A stretch of DNA of 64,000 bases. It comes from Ancylostoma caninum (taxonomy: Eukaryota > Nematoda > Chromadorea > Rhabditida > Ancylostomatidae). How positions within the stretch are numbered: the stretch's first letter is position 1; the number at the start of each line of letters is the position of its first letter. Made by a program: the position numbers and the translations under genes. Positions 44,720 through 56,900 of this stretch are shown piece after piece. The notes beneath the pieces were generated by a model that had not been told where the DNA came from, did no database searches, and saw nothing but the letters and a program-made list of their open reading frames with translations. Location of the stretch: positions 1-64,000 of the forward strand of contig JBAJFG010000626.1 in NCBI GenBank assembly GCA_037903475.1, read 5' to 3'.

Positions 44720-46888
44720 GCATTATGGGTCCAAATCACTCTCTCTGAACTCAAAGTTGGCAGCGATTGGTGGTTTTGCATCCGATAAAGCCTGATCACC
44801 TGGTTGTTTGTCCTGATTACAATTATGCGCGAACCACTTTTTATATTACGCCCGGAAATTACTATGAGACCATCTGCTAACCTGACTAAACTTTCCTTTT
44901 GTCATTAAATTTTACTTTAACACAAGATTTCTGGATGTGCTAATACAGTTGTGCGCAAATATACGGTAAAATTCTTCCCTACAGTTCCATAGGTTCTAAA
45001 AACAGACCTGGGGTGAAGATGTCGCTTAACGTGTTGTTTATGTGATACGACCGATACATAGTGCTTGCGTCCAGGTGTACGTTTGGCCGCGGTCGTGCGG
45101 GTATGCTTTTGAAATTTTCTTACTTCCTCTTTCCGTTGCAACGGTGGCTGCTTATTAATAGTTTCGTGGATTGCAATCTCAAAAGCGTTCCTTAAACCGA
45201 AGCTGGGAGGATGAGCGACAAAGCAGAAAAAAAAGAAACATGTTTTTGAGCTTTCATTCGATATCAAAATCCACGACAATAATGCAAGTACTTACTAGAA
45301 ATTTTTTCCGAATTGGTTTCGTAATGTTGACCTCTCCTCCCGTATATTTTGTTCCTGCTGTCTTCTCCCACAGCGAAAAACATCATTGCTGATATTATCT
45401 GGGGCGGTGATAGTTATATCCATCACAGCAAACAAATTCCTATGCACCTTTATACACCGTGGCGACGATGGAGTGTAAAAACCGCAGCAGGTGCACGTCA
45501 CCTCACGTCAATGTTGTCGTTTTTGCCATGAGTGTGAGAGTAGTAGGGCAGTTATTATTTTTCGCGTCATTTTCCCATAATTTCGTGTGAGTTGGGTGTT
45601 TTCTACCTCAATTATTTGAGGCAGTAAATGTTTTTCTCCGCTGATCTAGGCAGGTGTATATCACTTTATAATAGCCATCACATTTACCATCACATTAAAA
45701 AGGGAAATATTCCTTCTCTACGGGTCCTACCGAGGCGTCATTCCTAAAGCGTTAGTACTGTCTCGTCCAAAAGTGACTATGGTTAAGTATTACTTTCTGC
45801 TGTCTACCTTTCTTGCTAGTTTCTCCAAATTCCGTTCATTTTCTCACGTTCTTTTTTTATTACTTTATTATTTTTCCATCGTTCCGTGTGGAACTGGCAC
45901 CTATGCGATGTTTAATGATCCCATAGTGATTGATGTGTCAACATGCAGTCAAAGTTGTCCTTGCAATTTTGTCAAAGTTTTTTCAACTTTTTTTGCTCCA
46001 AAGATCGGTGTGGGCGGGATGAACCAATGCCTCTTGCAGTACAGTTAATGCTTGTAACTGTAGTGAACACAAGTATGGCTGTGATTCTATACCAGCTACT
46101 AGTTGTATGTTCGTTTTCGTCTCGTCGGACTTCTTGCACTTCCTAGCTGATGTCACTCTTATTTCTATTCGTCCTGTTGAACCATATACAATAATGACAT
46201 ATACATAGTGTATTTCACCGGGGAACATAGTTGTGAAGATATTAGATGGATAAAGAACGCAAGAAATAGTGCCGTATTCGGAGATCCAGGCGAGAAACCT
46301 AGACTATAGGCACAAATACCCAACCAATGTTTTTTTTTTCATTTTGAAATGCACTGTGGCAATGAAAACATGTATGTGGCTTATTTTCCCACGCAAATAA
46401 GAGTGAGTGACACAGTATTATCCCCTTTCCATAAGTAGATAAATAACGACGCTGTACTCGCTCAGTTTTTGTTAAATAGGAAGTGGGAGGGCATGTGATC
46501 ACATTTAGGAGGAATTATGGTTAGTGCCAGGGAAACGAGTTATTCGTGTAAGTCTAACAGCTGAATATCGCGTGGGTTGTTGTTTGGGGAGCTATAATCG
46601 TTTAAACTTGCTCCCCTTCTTCTCTCGGTCGCTATTGTTCACATATTGTGTTAGCGGAATTGCAATGACTCAAACTGTGTTCCATCGATGTTTACTCATC
46701 ACGTAACCGAGACTTTCACGTTTTTTTTCAGCCGCAAAATTTTAAAAAAGTTGTGGAAGGTGGGACGTGAGTTATGTCTCGTGCTGGTCATGATCATCGT
46801 TTTGTTTATCCTCGCCAACTGCTTGTCGAAGTTCAAATTTTCTTCGAAAGTCTGCTACTAGCGTTGCCTTACAAAAATGACATCACGT

Positions 46889-47098
46889 TAAAGGCAGTGT
46901 TCTCACCTCATTATGGGTGCCGAGATATCAACGGGATCTGGTCCTACTCGACGTGCTGGTTCCAATAATGTGCTTGAAATGAGAAAAAAAACGGTTTAAA
47001 AAACCTTATTTTGAAGGCCAAATTCAATATCGGAGCGGACGAGTTCCCTTGCTAGGAAGTTAGCAAAAGCGGAGCTGAAAAGTTAAGGTTACACATAA
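46889..47098. repeat. Dispersed repeat R2, copy 1
   Basis: AAAGGCAGTGTTCTCACCTC, then GAGCGGACGAGTT, CCTTGCTAGGAAG and AGCAAAAGCGGAGCTGA recur in order at about 50619-50827 (copy 2, in vhp-1 intron 2). Confidence 0.7.
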
Positions 47099-47104
47099 AA
47101 ATAT

Positions 47105-47380
47105 TATTGAGATTACCCCAGGGTAGACGTGTTGACACCCATTTTAACAATATATAAATTTCTGTTGAATTAGAACGTTTATCTTGGGTCATGTTAATGA
47201 GGCTCCTGATCCTAGATGCATCATTGAGATTACCCAGCGTAAATGTGTTGACGCGCGTGCGGCTCCTGGACCGGCAAGCGTCATTGAGCTTACTCAGGGA
47301 AACGTGTTAACGCTCGTGATATTACCCCCGTACTTTGGAGTCGTTAACACGTTTACCTTGGGTAATTCCAGTGATGCATG
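47105..47380. repeat. Tandem and inverted copies of a CATTGAGATTACCC unit
   Basis: Three direct copies (near 47107, 47222, 47282) of CATTGAG.TTAC.CAG followed by ACGTGTTGAC/ACGTGTTAAC, and one inverted copy near 47343-47377. Diverged single copies are at about 4335-4400 and 50225-50330. Confidence 0.65.
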
Positions 47381-47918
47381 ACGGACCTGGATGCATCTCT
47401 GGAAGGATGGGTGGTCTCACTCCCATGGGTATAGCTATTCATGCGTAGCAGCTTGGTACAGACAACTTCATGTATGAGTAAACATGTTGATGGGTGCTAG
47501 AGGTAGGGAAATATTGGGTGTGCAAAACGTTTACAGCTGGTAATCTCGGCAATGCATCCAGTACCTGTAGTAAATATGAACTGTAACTCCAGAAACTTTG
47601 TTACAGCACAAGAAATTTATGATTTTCACACTTAGCGCATCACATAACCTCTGCAGGCAAACCTTTGACAAGGAGAATTCTTTTGAGACTTCAAGATACA
47701 AAACTGGAGAAGTGCCTGGTTTTTTTTAAACTTCGAAGCTTTCTTGGGTTCTATTATTGGACAGCTGGATACTTGCTGTCTAATGATTCCCTCGATGCCG
47801 ACATGTTTGCACCTCCAGTTCTTACAAACAGGAGTTAGAGTCACAATCTTGTTCGTCTGATCAACTAGCACGTATACTTTACCAAGTTCTTCTCTTCGTT
47901 AGTTGTTTCAAATCAAAA

Positions 47919-47935
47919 TAAGATTTTTTAAGGGA
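47919..47935 (+). promoter_or_regulatory. Probable spliced-leader acceptor of vhp-1
   Basis: A T-rich tract ends TTTTTTAAG at 47932, three bases (GGA) before the ATG. An acceptor immediately before a start codon, with almost no 5' UTR, is typical of nematode SL trans-splicing. A conventional 5' UTR intron would look the same. Confidence 0.55.
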
Positions 47936-50900
47936 ATGACAGTTTCGCTACACGGGATGGAGATCTCTGCAGCGTCTCTGGCAGCTATCGTTCGTAATGC
48001 TGATACAACCACGGTATGTTTACTTCTCTTGATCACTACTTGAATTGTGCACTAGTCTTATTCATATTGTGATGGTACACGAATTCAGCTAATCGTGGAT
48101 TGTCGATGTCTAGCCGAATTCAAACAATCCCACATATGTCGCGCGACGAATCCGTTCTATTCAAAGCTTCTTCAAAGGCGCCTCCTTGAGGACAAGGTCT
48201 GCATCTTGTTTCTCTTCAAAGATTAGTCATCATCCATGTTGAGCCGTCTTTATTTACGTCATTGTGCGGGTCGGTTTCGAGCTGGTCTGAAGTCCACGAG
48301 GCGACCGCTCTCGGCCCATGTGACTAACAGCTGTATTCTCAATCTGTGAATTAGTCCTACATAGTTAGTATCACAAGTCACATTGTGGAGCCCTGTCCTA
48401 CGAACTTTCTCGTCATCTTTTTTTTTTCACGTGCTTTTTTTTCACGTGGAGGCGTGCGGGGGGGGAGGGGGTGCACGTGTTAACGTACAGCTATCTTTGT
48501 ATTTATAACCATGAGCTGTAGCCATTGCTCAGAGAGCAGTATCCAGTCTAAGATAAAGCGCAGAAGTTCATTTAGAAGATGTCTGCCTTTCCATTCTGTC
48601 GCCTCTATAGTGATCTCTCTAAGCTATTCAACATTCTCTTACAGATTTTTGTTTTCTCTAGCTGTTCTTAACTCTTAAATACTCGTCCACACCTCTCCTG
48701 CTTCAGTCTGATTTTTCTGCACCACAGGCTATTAGAATTTCTGTTCTGTATCTGAGTGTCACTGTTTTCAATGGTTCTTCATTGTTTTGAAGCTGGGCGA
48801 GTCGCCTTTAGTTAGCCGGGAACCGACAAGGTGTCGCAGAGGGAGCGGATCGCTATCCAGGGAGAAATTTTTATTAAGACGTAATTTCCACGTACTCGTG
48901 GTGTTTGGACCTCTTACTCAATTCTGAAGATGTCATAACCGTCGTAACGTCAGGCATTATAGAATGAAGCTCCACAAATCTGGTTGGTGCAGAAGTGCAG
49001 CATCAACTTTTGTGATCAGACGATTTTCCATCTTGGAGGATGGGAAGGGATCATATTGGGGGAAATTTTCTACCGTTACCGTACCGGATGAGCCGGTTAA
49101 AGTCCAGCTTTCATACTTCTTACTGCTTCTTATTGCTACTACCCCACTATTCATCGCATCTTCATCCCCGCCATTTTGCCTAGATTTTTACCATTGAGTC
49201 TTTTCTTTCATCTATAAACTTACGTCCACGTGTTGGGTGTTTTTTTTGTCATATTCTTATCTACCTGTTTACCAAACTTTTTCATATCACAACACTTTAC
49301 TCACCTTCGTTTAGTGATTCATCTCCTTGCAAGATAAAAGGTAGCACGACTAGGTTTCTTTGCAGAATTATGTCCTTTTTTCTTCTCGATTCTGGATATT
49401 CGCTTTTGTACTGGTGCCCCATCAGAAATGATATTTGATGACACCTGTCACATGCAAAATTCTCAAAGAAACCATGCTTGCAGAATTCGTCGTCTCATAG
49501 CGTCATTTGTTTGATTTCTTAGATTCCGCGTTAATAGTGAGAGTCCAAAGTTAAAAACTCCTTAGACTAAACTTCCAAAGCGGGAAAGGGAACTGACTGT
49601 GCTGTAATTAACCAGTTTTTATCAGCTACATAGTAAGTGATTCCTATCGCTTTATAGATTTAGTGTAGGTAGGTGAACGACTGCCAATGTGGGGGCTTTT
49701 TAACGGCATTGAATCTCACCCTTGGTCATATGCGGTTTGCTGGACGTGAGAAGAGCGACCAATTCCGTAGAGAAACTTGGAAATTTGACATATGATCTTA
49801 TGTTTATGTCCTTGTTGTCGATTAGTAAGCTGTCACAAGTAAGGCTTATTAGTAAAGTGCCACACCTTAACCAGTTTACCTTGAACACAGATTTTCTAGC
49901 AGAATTTCGCTTAGTCATAGCGTCCTCTTGAAAACCACTGGAACGTCTTTCCCTCTTACTTCCTGTGAGGTAATGGAATTCAGAAGAATCAGGCGTTCTT
50001 GTATTACGAAGAAATTTTATAACTCGCATGAATGTGCATTGAGATTGATTGATCTGGAAAACGAATTGTTCCATATGTTTTGCCACCAATAATCAACAAG
50101 ATGCCCGCCGGGTCTTCTTTGTTTGAATTCGGTCAATTCTGTGTATCAATCTATTCATCCAGTGTTCATGAACTGTTAAGCGCACAAACCAGCAATGGTT
50201 GGTGTGATTGTTCATCTTATAGACTAGGTATAGAGATTAACCAAGGTAGAAATGATGACACCACATGAATTTAACCATGTTTATCACGAGCGTCAACATC
50301 CTTACCCTAGTATCTTAATCATGCATCCAGTTCGAGGTAATGTTGAAGGCGCACTGCTTCGATGTTGGTTTGCTTACCTGGCTTCGTATGGTTATGCGTC
50401 ATGAATCCTAGCCATGATTAATGAGGTCAACAGTGATTCACGGCTTCCCACGTCAGTTTGATTCGGCAAAACGTTACGGAGCCCATCTGAGAAAAAGGGT
50501 CTACAAGACATTTTGAAACGTTTCATCTATGATTCAGCATGTCGAGAAAGTCCGGGATGTGTTAGAAACTCAAATGCGAGAGTTAGATGCGAGACTGCTT
50601 TAACATCGGATCGATGATAAAGGCAGTGTCTCACCTCATTTTGGGTATCGAGATATCCACAGATATAGGTGCAGCTCGAGGCGCTGATTCCAATGATGTG
50701 CTTGATGTCAGGAAACACCCTCGAAAACCCCTACTTTTAAAGCAAAATTGGATACGGGAGCGGACGAGTTTCCTTGCTAGGAAGCTAGCAAAAGCGGAGC
50801 TGAGAAGCTGAGATTGCACATTAAAATGAACTTCTCAGCAGCAGCTATATCAAACAAACAAACATTTTCGTGTTGAAAAGAAAAACCATGCCGCACCCTC

Positions 50901-53900
50901 AGCAAGCTCTTGCTGCGGAATGAACCCTCTCGTCCACTGGTCGAGAATTTCGAAATTCTCCGCCAAAGAAACCCGTAACTTATGGGGTTTTCGACGTTTC
51001 CACGAAACTTAAAGTACATTTTTGTGCTCAGCTGCTCACGTATGTTCGACTAAGATGGGAATCTCGAACGCGGCCCATGAGCTGAGACACTGCCTATAAG
51101 GCAGCTAGTGGCACGAGTATTGCTGGGTGAAATCATACATCACTCATCGTAGATTAGGAATTGGAAATGGGGGAGGGAGCTTTGGCATCTTCAAAATAAT
51201 CTACTCGCGTGTTGTGAAATGGTTGGATCTATCGGAACATCAGCACTTCTTGTGAATTCAAAACATTGTGCATGAATTCACATGCCCCATGATTTACGCC
51301 GGGATCAGTGTTTTCCTACCAATTCTCCTTCACTCCTCCGCTTCCTTAAGTAGGCTTCCTCTTACCAGTCATCCGGACTCACAAGTCTGACGGAAGCGTG
51401 AGACTAATGGGTACTTATCCTGCTTGTCTTGACGCTTACTCATCACATTCCGGGTATCGTGGGCACTTGAATGAATCAGGCGAGATTTCATCGTAGCGTG
51501 AACCAGGCGCTTTTCCATTACTAACAATGGCCTTGTGGATCTCTGATTCAGACGCGAGTTGACTCATCTGGGCCTCCTTACTGCGCTGACTCATGATGAC
51601 CGCTCTCGTAAAGGGCGGGGCCACTACGTACGAACCGGCTGTCTGCGTCATCACCCACATAACATAGCTGTTCGGGTTCGCCAGTTCAGCACTGACCAAT
51701 ACCTGGGGCGGACCTTGCTCAAGTTCATGTCCTAGATGTATACAATGGCTTTCAACCTCGCTATGCTGTATGTTCTCTTTGCATCCTTTCGTTGTCCTTG
51801 GTATCTCTAAGTGATTGATTTTCCCATGTCGACGTGAGAGTTTCGTTTTCCGCTCTTATTCGCTTGAACAGTATCTTTCATGGTTTGGAGGTGGTTTCCC
51901 TTCATCACCTTGATCAATTTCCATTGTTTTCATTTAAATCTAACATGTTCCATGCAAATGTTCTTGTCAAATGTTGACTTCCCTACTAATATCCTTCTGT
52001 GCTTCTATCTTCACTGCCACAGGTTCAGACTCCACGAGAATTAAAATCTGAACAAAAATTGTGGCTCCAACCTCGACAGTCCTCGTTGAACTCTAAAATA
52101 GATTTCTATTCGACCAGATGTGGCGTGTTATGTAAACATTGCGATTGAAAAATAACGTTGTTTTAAGATATTCCTGGTTATTCTCCACTGCTGTTTAATC
52201 ATAGTGGAAAATCACGTTTTGTTATTGTTATCCTCAAGGTAATCGGATTGTAATTTCCACGGTATCAGAATTATTTGACCATCATGCTCCACTTTTTCTT
52301 TGCTCTGTAGCAGCCTGGTTTTCCTTGAAATATGCGCAGAATTGATATCACGTGGTAGTTTTGGGATTCTTCTAGAAAATTTTGAGGTGAATTATGATGT
52401 CTAAAAAGCTTGGAAAATCGAAGAGCAAGAAAAAATGTTGTTGTTCCATTTTTTGGGATAGTTCCTTTCCTTTCCCAAAGGATTATGGTTTATAGTTTTT
52501 GGATTAGGGGTAATACCTCACTAGATCGCTAATTACAACCGGTGGGCGCTGCCACGCCTGTGTCACGTTTTAGTTTTTCTTATGTGATTACGTATACTGT
52601 GCGTCGGAGTCTCCACATTCCTGACGCTGGTGACTCAGAGTCAGACTAATTATACGAGTCACGCTTATACGAGATGACTTCCTCCTCCACATGTTTACAA
52701 CGCTTTGCTGAATGAAGTATTTTTACATTATATTTCCTCGTGTTTGACTTTGTTTATTAACAACGGCGTTGGTGATTGGTTTTCTGTTTGTCGAACAATG
52801 ACTATCATCTTTTACGTACTGCCACTGATCTAGGTGTTTCATGATCCTTTTGTTCTCGTACTGTAATTGTAATTTATCTGGTTTTTATCAGGTCGACCAC
52901 GTTCGCCTCGCCAATCAATTACGCTCAACATTACGTGGGAAAGAATCCGAGAACGGCATGGTTGACGTTGTTCTTTACACAGACGAGCAGCCGGAAAAAC
53001 CACCTACAAGATTCTGTTCGAAGAGGAGGTGAGTACGTCATTGAATGCTCGTGACCACTAGCCCTTCGTAATCTGCCTCGTCTACGAAGTGAAAAAAGTG
53101 CATTGGACGAAGTGGTACAGCGGTGATATTCTTCTGTTTCATAGAATGAACGCCAATGCGCAGCTGGAAAGCCCGGTGAAGATCCTACGAAAACTACGAG
53201 ATCAGCTGGAGTGCACAAACGTTTTCGGGAAGATTCAAGTGCTGGAGGGTAAGTGTGTTTGTGTGCTAACTTACCTTATACCGCAATGACAACCATCGGT
53301 TTCTGTTGCCTGTTTACAGCAGTTTTTCGAATTAGTTGTTCCGCCATGGTTGTCTGACTAGCGTTGATGGTATAATAGAAGCGTTGGAGGTGTAGTAGAT
53401 ACGGCTTTGCTTATATGCTGATCCTGAACAAAATAGGTTTCCACAAATAGATCCTGAACGTTTTTGTCATACATCCCAGAAAGTGTTTATATTGAATTGC
53501 AAGCGTTGCATGTCATATAAGCAATCTCGCCAGCTAATGTGTCACGTTCAACCTGTTTTTTCCACTTAATCTCACGCTTCAAAGAAAAAAAAACTAGTGT
53601 AGCCAGTACTTGTTGCCAACGCCAAGGCGGGCACGTAATTCATCTGTTTTGCTATAATGGCGAATAGGGTTGTTAATTCTCCAGTATTATAGACTTTGTA
53701 AGTAAAATTAATCGAAAATATGCCACATAGGCAATAATGCTTTCCTGCCAGATGTACTGGTGGTCAGTTGGTAGAGTAACATCACTGAATAATGCCACCT
53801 CAAAACACTCAAGTTAACAGATTTATTTATCCATCTGCTTATTCATCTATTTACTTGTTTGTTTACTTTTCCACCCGTTTTTTTGTTCAGTTTTAATTTA

Positions 53901-56900
53901 TTTATTTTATTTATACATCATCCAACTGCTCATGTAGAACTTATTGCTTTAAGCTGAATGTGACCACTATTGGTGCGAAATGACGATCCTTGTATAATAT
54001 TTTTTCAACCACTCTATCTTTGTTATGATCTTACGCAGTCTATCGCACTTCTATTCTGCATTAACAGTGGTTTTTAATAGTGGACGTTAGAACTTCGGCA
54101 TTTCACTGAGTGCGATGAGCTCAAGTAAATGCTGCAACTACTGAAATCCTAGGTAACGACAGTCGTTTTTTGTTGATGTCTACGCCCCTCTTTCCACTAA
54201 TGAACCACAAGAATGTCAGTTACCTTGGCTTATTTTCTTTCCGTTACAGTAACGGCGTTGTATGTGTAGAAAGTTCTTTCAACGATGCAGATTTCACCCG
54301 ATTTCACCCGACAGTAGAAAGTTCTTTCAACGATGCAGATTTCACCCGACAGTTTTGAAGTCCAGTCTTTTTTCGAATGCAAGAGTTCCATGAAGTCTTC
54401 GTTTTCTCAATAATCGCCCTTGTTCTTGTCACATTCGCTGTGAAATTCGAATACGCATGGGAGTCTCGATCAAATTCTGTCGTATTCGGGCGGAGTCATG
54501 CTTTGTGAAGTGGAGCTCTTCTTCAGTTTCTGCCAACTTGATGTCAAACACCAATTTTCCAAGAGCTTTTCTTTTATGTCCATTGGCTTTGTTTTTAATC
54601 CTTATTCGACATTCAACGCATGCCGGGGCTTTCTCATGTCGCTGGAATTCGATATTTGTTCCTTTTTCATAGCAGTGCTATCGCATTTAATTTACTTTTT
54701 TGTTCTAAACTAACAATACCAATTGGTAAAATGTGGAAAACCAACTCTACTTTGGGACATTGAGTTCTGTGGAAATTTCGACTTCGACGATTGTCATCAG
54801 ATTGGACATAACCTCCGTCACCCTGGATCCGAAATTCAGTAAAAATTCTTCTCAGTTGATTTAGTTTATTCAAAAGTACACGAGTTAAGTTGCATCTTCC
54901 AATAATGGTACTAACATTCACAGTTTCTAACGTCATTTATTCTTATAATAGCTAACTTTATTGGCTCAATTTTCGGCTGGCCACGCCGCCCACCTAAAAA
55001 TTCCTTTGCAACCACAGCTACCACAAGCGCCGAGCTGTTGGTAACCTTCCAAGGTTGTTGAAATCTTGAAAAGGCTGAGACTGCCGCTGAGTGGCCTCTG
55101 TTTGATGTGCAGATTCTTCCATCGCTAATTGAATGAACCTCTGCCTGAGTGACGGTGCAGGCTAAGACTCGCCTCTGCACCTCGCATTGCATTGCTCATG
55201 AGCGCGAAGTTCCTCTTCCCTTCTATTGAGAGTTTTACCAGTACAGTACGAATGAGCTGATGTCACTGTCCTTCAAATATGATTTGCCTCTTCAAATTGT
55301 TTGTGGAAATTATGGGTAATCAATTTTGATTTTGTTTCTATTAGTAGTACTTCAACTACTTTACTTGAATGCTCTAGTATGAATGGCCCGAGAATGATTT
55401 TCGTGCTTTCCTCAATACTACTTCACCAAGATTTAGAGCGTCAAAATTTATTTCAAGAGCTTTATATTAGCCTTCAGAATAGTGCGTGAAATTTCCCCGA
55501 TTCGCCACTTCATTATCCGACTATCGCATCATCATTTTATTATCCCAGTGCAGTCCTCCCGACGCTGTCTCGCTGTGCGCTGCAGATAACTCTGCTGCCA
55601 TCTCACTGCTTCTGGATTCATCCACTCCTTGAAACACATCTATCTGCTTCAGCTATACAAGTCCCAATGTTTACTGCATGACATCATAGTAGCGAAAGTA
55701 ATGCGGTTGCTATGACTACCCTCATACTCTTCTCAAATTAGGGCAAAATATTTTCATGACATCAGGACTAAGCGCAGTTTGCATGACGCCATGTCAAATC
55801 CGCCCACGTAACGATACGGACTAACTATACCTGGGTAGTGAAATATGTAGGTGATGGCGTCAACTGTGCACTACAAACGCATACCTTCTGTCAGTCAGAG
55901 CTGAGACAGCACACTATGTAGTTTTTGTGCATGCAGTGAATCATCGCGCTAAAGTGTGACTGAGTGTTAGAAATTGCCCACCAGTAATCAATAGTGTTAT
56001 TCGTAAATATTATGGTATATTCCTGTCGCTGAGTAAATATAGTATTGAGCTGAACTTGATAGACGAGGGACAATGGCATGATTTTTGATTTCTTCTTCTC
56101 ACCAGTTTGTCATAGCGTACAATTCGGCTACTTCCATTATCGATGTGCAGGGAATGCCTCCGAATCAGAAGATCAGTGACTTCTATAATATGACTTAGCG
56201 TAATATCGAAAAGATTTTTTCTCAAAATTTAGAATATCTTTTTTCATAAGTTTCTCTTTTTGTTTGTTCGGTTTGCAATAATATTAAGGGTACATGTCTA
56301 TGTCCTAGATTTCACAATCTTTTTCATTTCTTCAATTCATTTGTTTAAAATCTGTAGGTTCCTCTGATGGAAATGGGAATTCAGTCAGAATATGCACCTA
56401 TAAAGTTGTAGTAGTGGTTTTTTTTTGCATGCGGTTCCACAAATTTGTTTACTGTCCCAGAATTACTCCGCTCACTTTTGAAATGAACTGCAAGCACTAG
56501 CTTATTGAGCAGTTCCACAAGTGTGTTATTTTTAGATACATAGTTTATTTCGCTCTCCAATGCATGGCAACGTGTAGTTGACTCATCCAGCACCTCTCTC
56601 AGTTTCTGTGGGATTTGCAGAATTGAAGTGTCCTGCTGTTGTATATGTGATGCTTTTCAAATGATATTATGACATTTTGCTGGGAGGGTCAATATCTGAA
56701 TTATCTTGAATGACTTGGGTATTCTGTAGCAGAAAATGAGAGCCACCTGTGGTTAGGATCTGCTTACCGTTGCGAGTTCGGCAGGTAAAAAACTGAATAT
56801 ATCTCAAAATTGCCTGGACAATGAGTGAGATGGCTGTATTTTACTAGTTGCGATGTTAACATCTTAAGAAAAGAAAACCTGATACTAAATGATGCAGCAG

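Larger units (their letters stand above)
44720..47935. other. Intergenic region upstream of vhp-1
   Basis: No exon was recognised. It holds dispersed repeat R2 (about 46889-47098), a repeat with CATTGAGATTACCC words (47105-47380), and AT-rich sequence. The vhp-1 promoter should lie here, but no specific site can be supported. Confidence 0.45.
48197..52891. other. vhp-1 intron 2: repeats, no nested gene supported
   Basis: Contains a CACGTG cluster (48428-48479), repeat R2 copy 2 (about 50619-50827), a CATTGAG-family relic (about 50225-50330) and a possible RTE reverse-transcriptase relic (51436-51699, minus). Open frames at 48957-49197 exist on both strands but have no motif. Nothing else was recognised. 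Confidence 0.5.

Noticed and set aside
47105..47380. CRISPR-like repeat array
   Set aside because: Only three or four degenerate units, one inverted, with uneven spacing, in a eukaryotic genome; an ordinary dispersed repeat.
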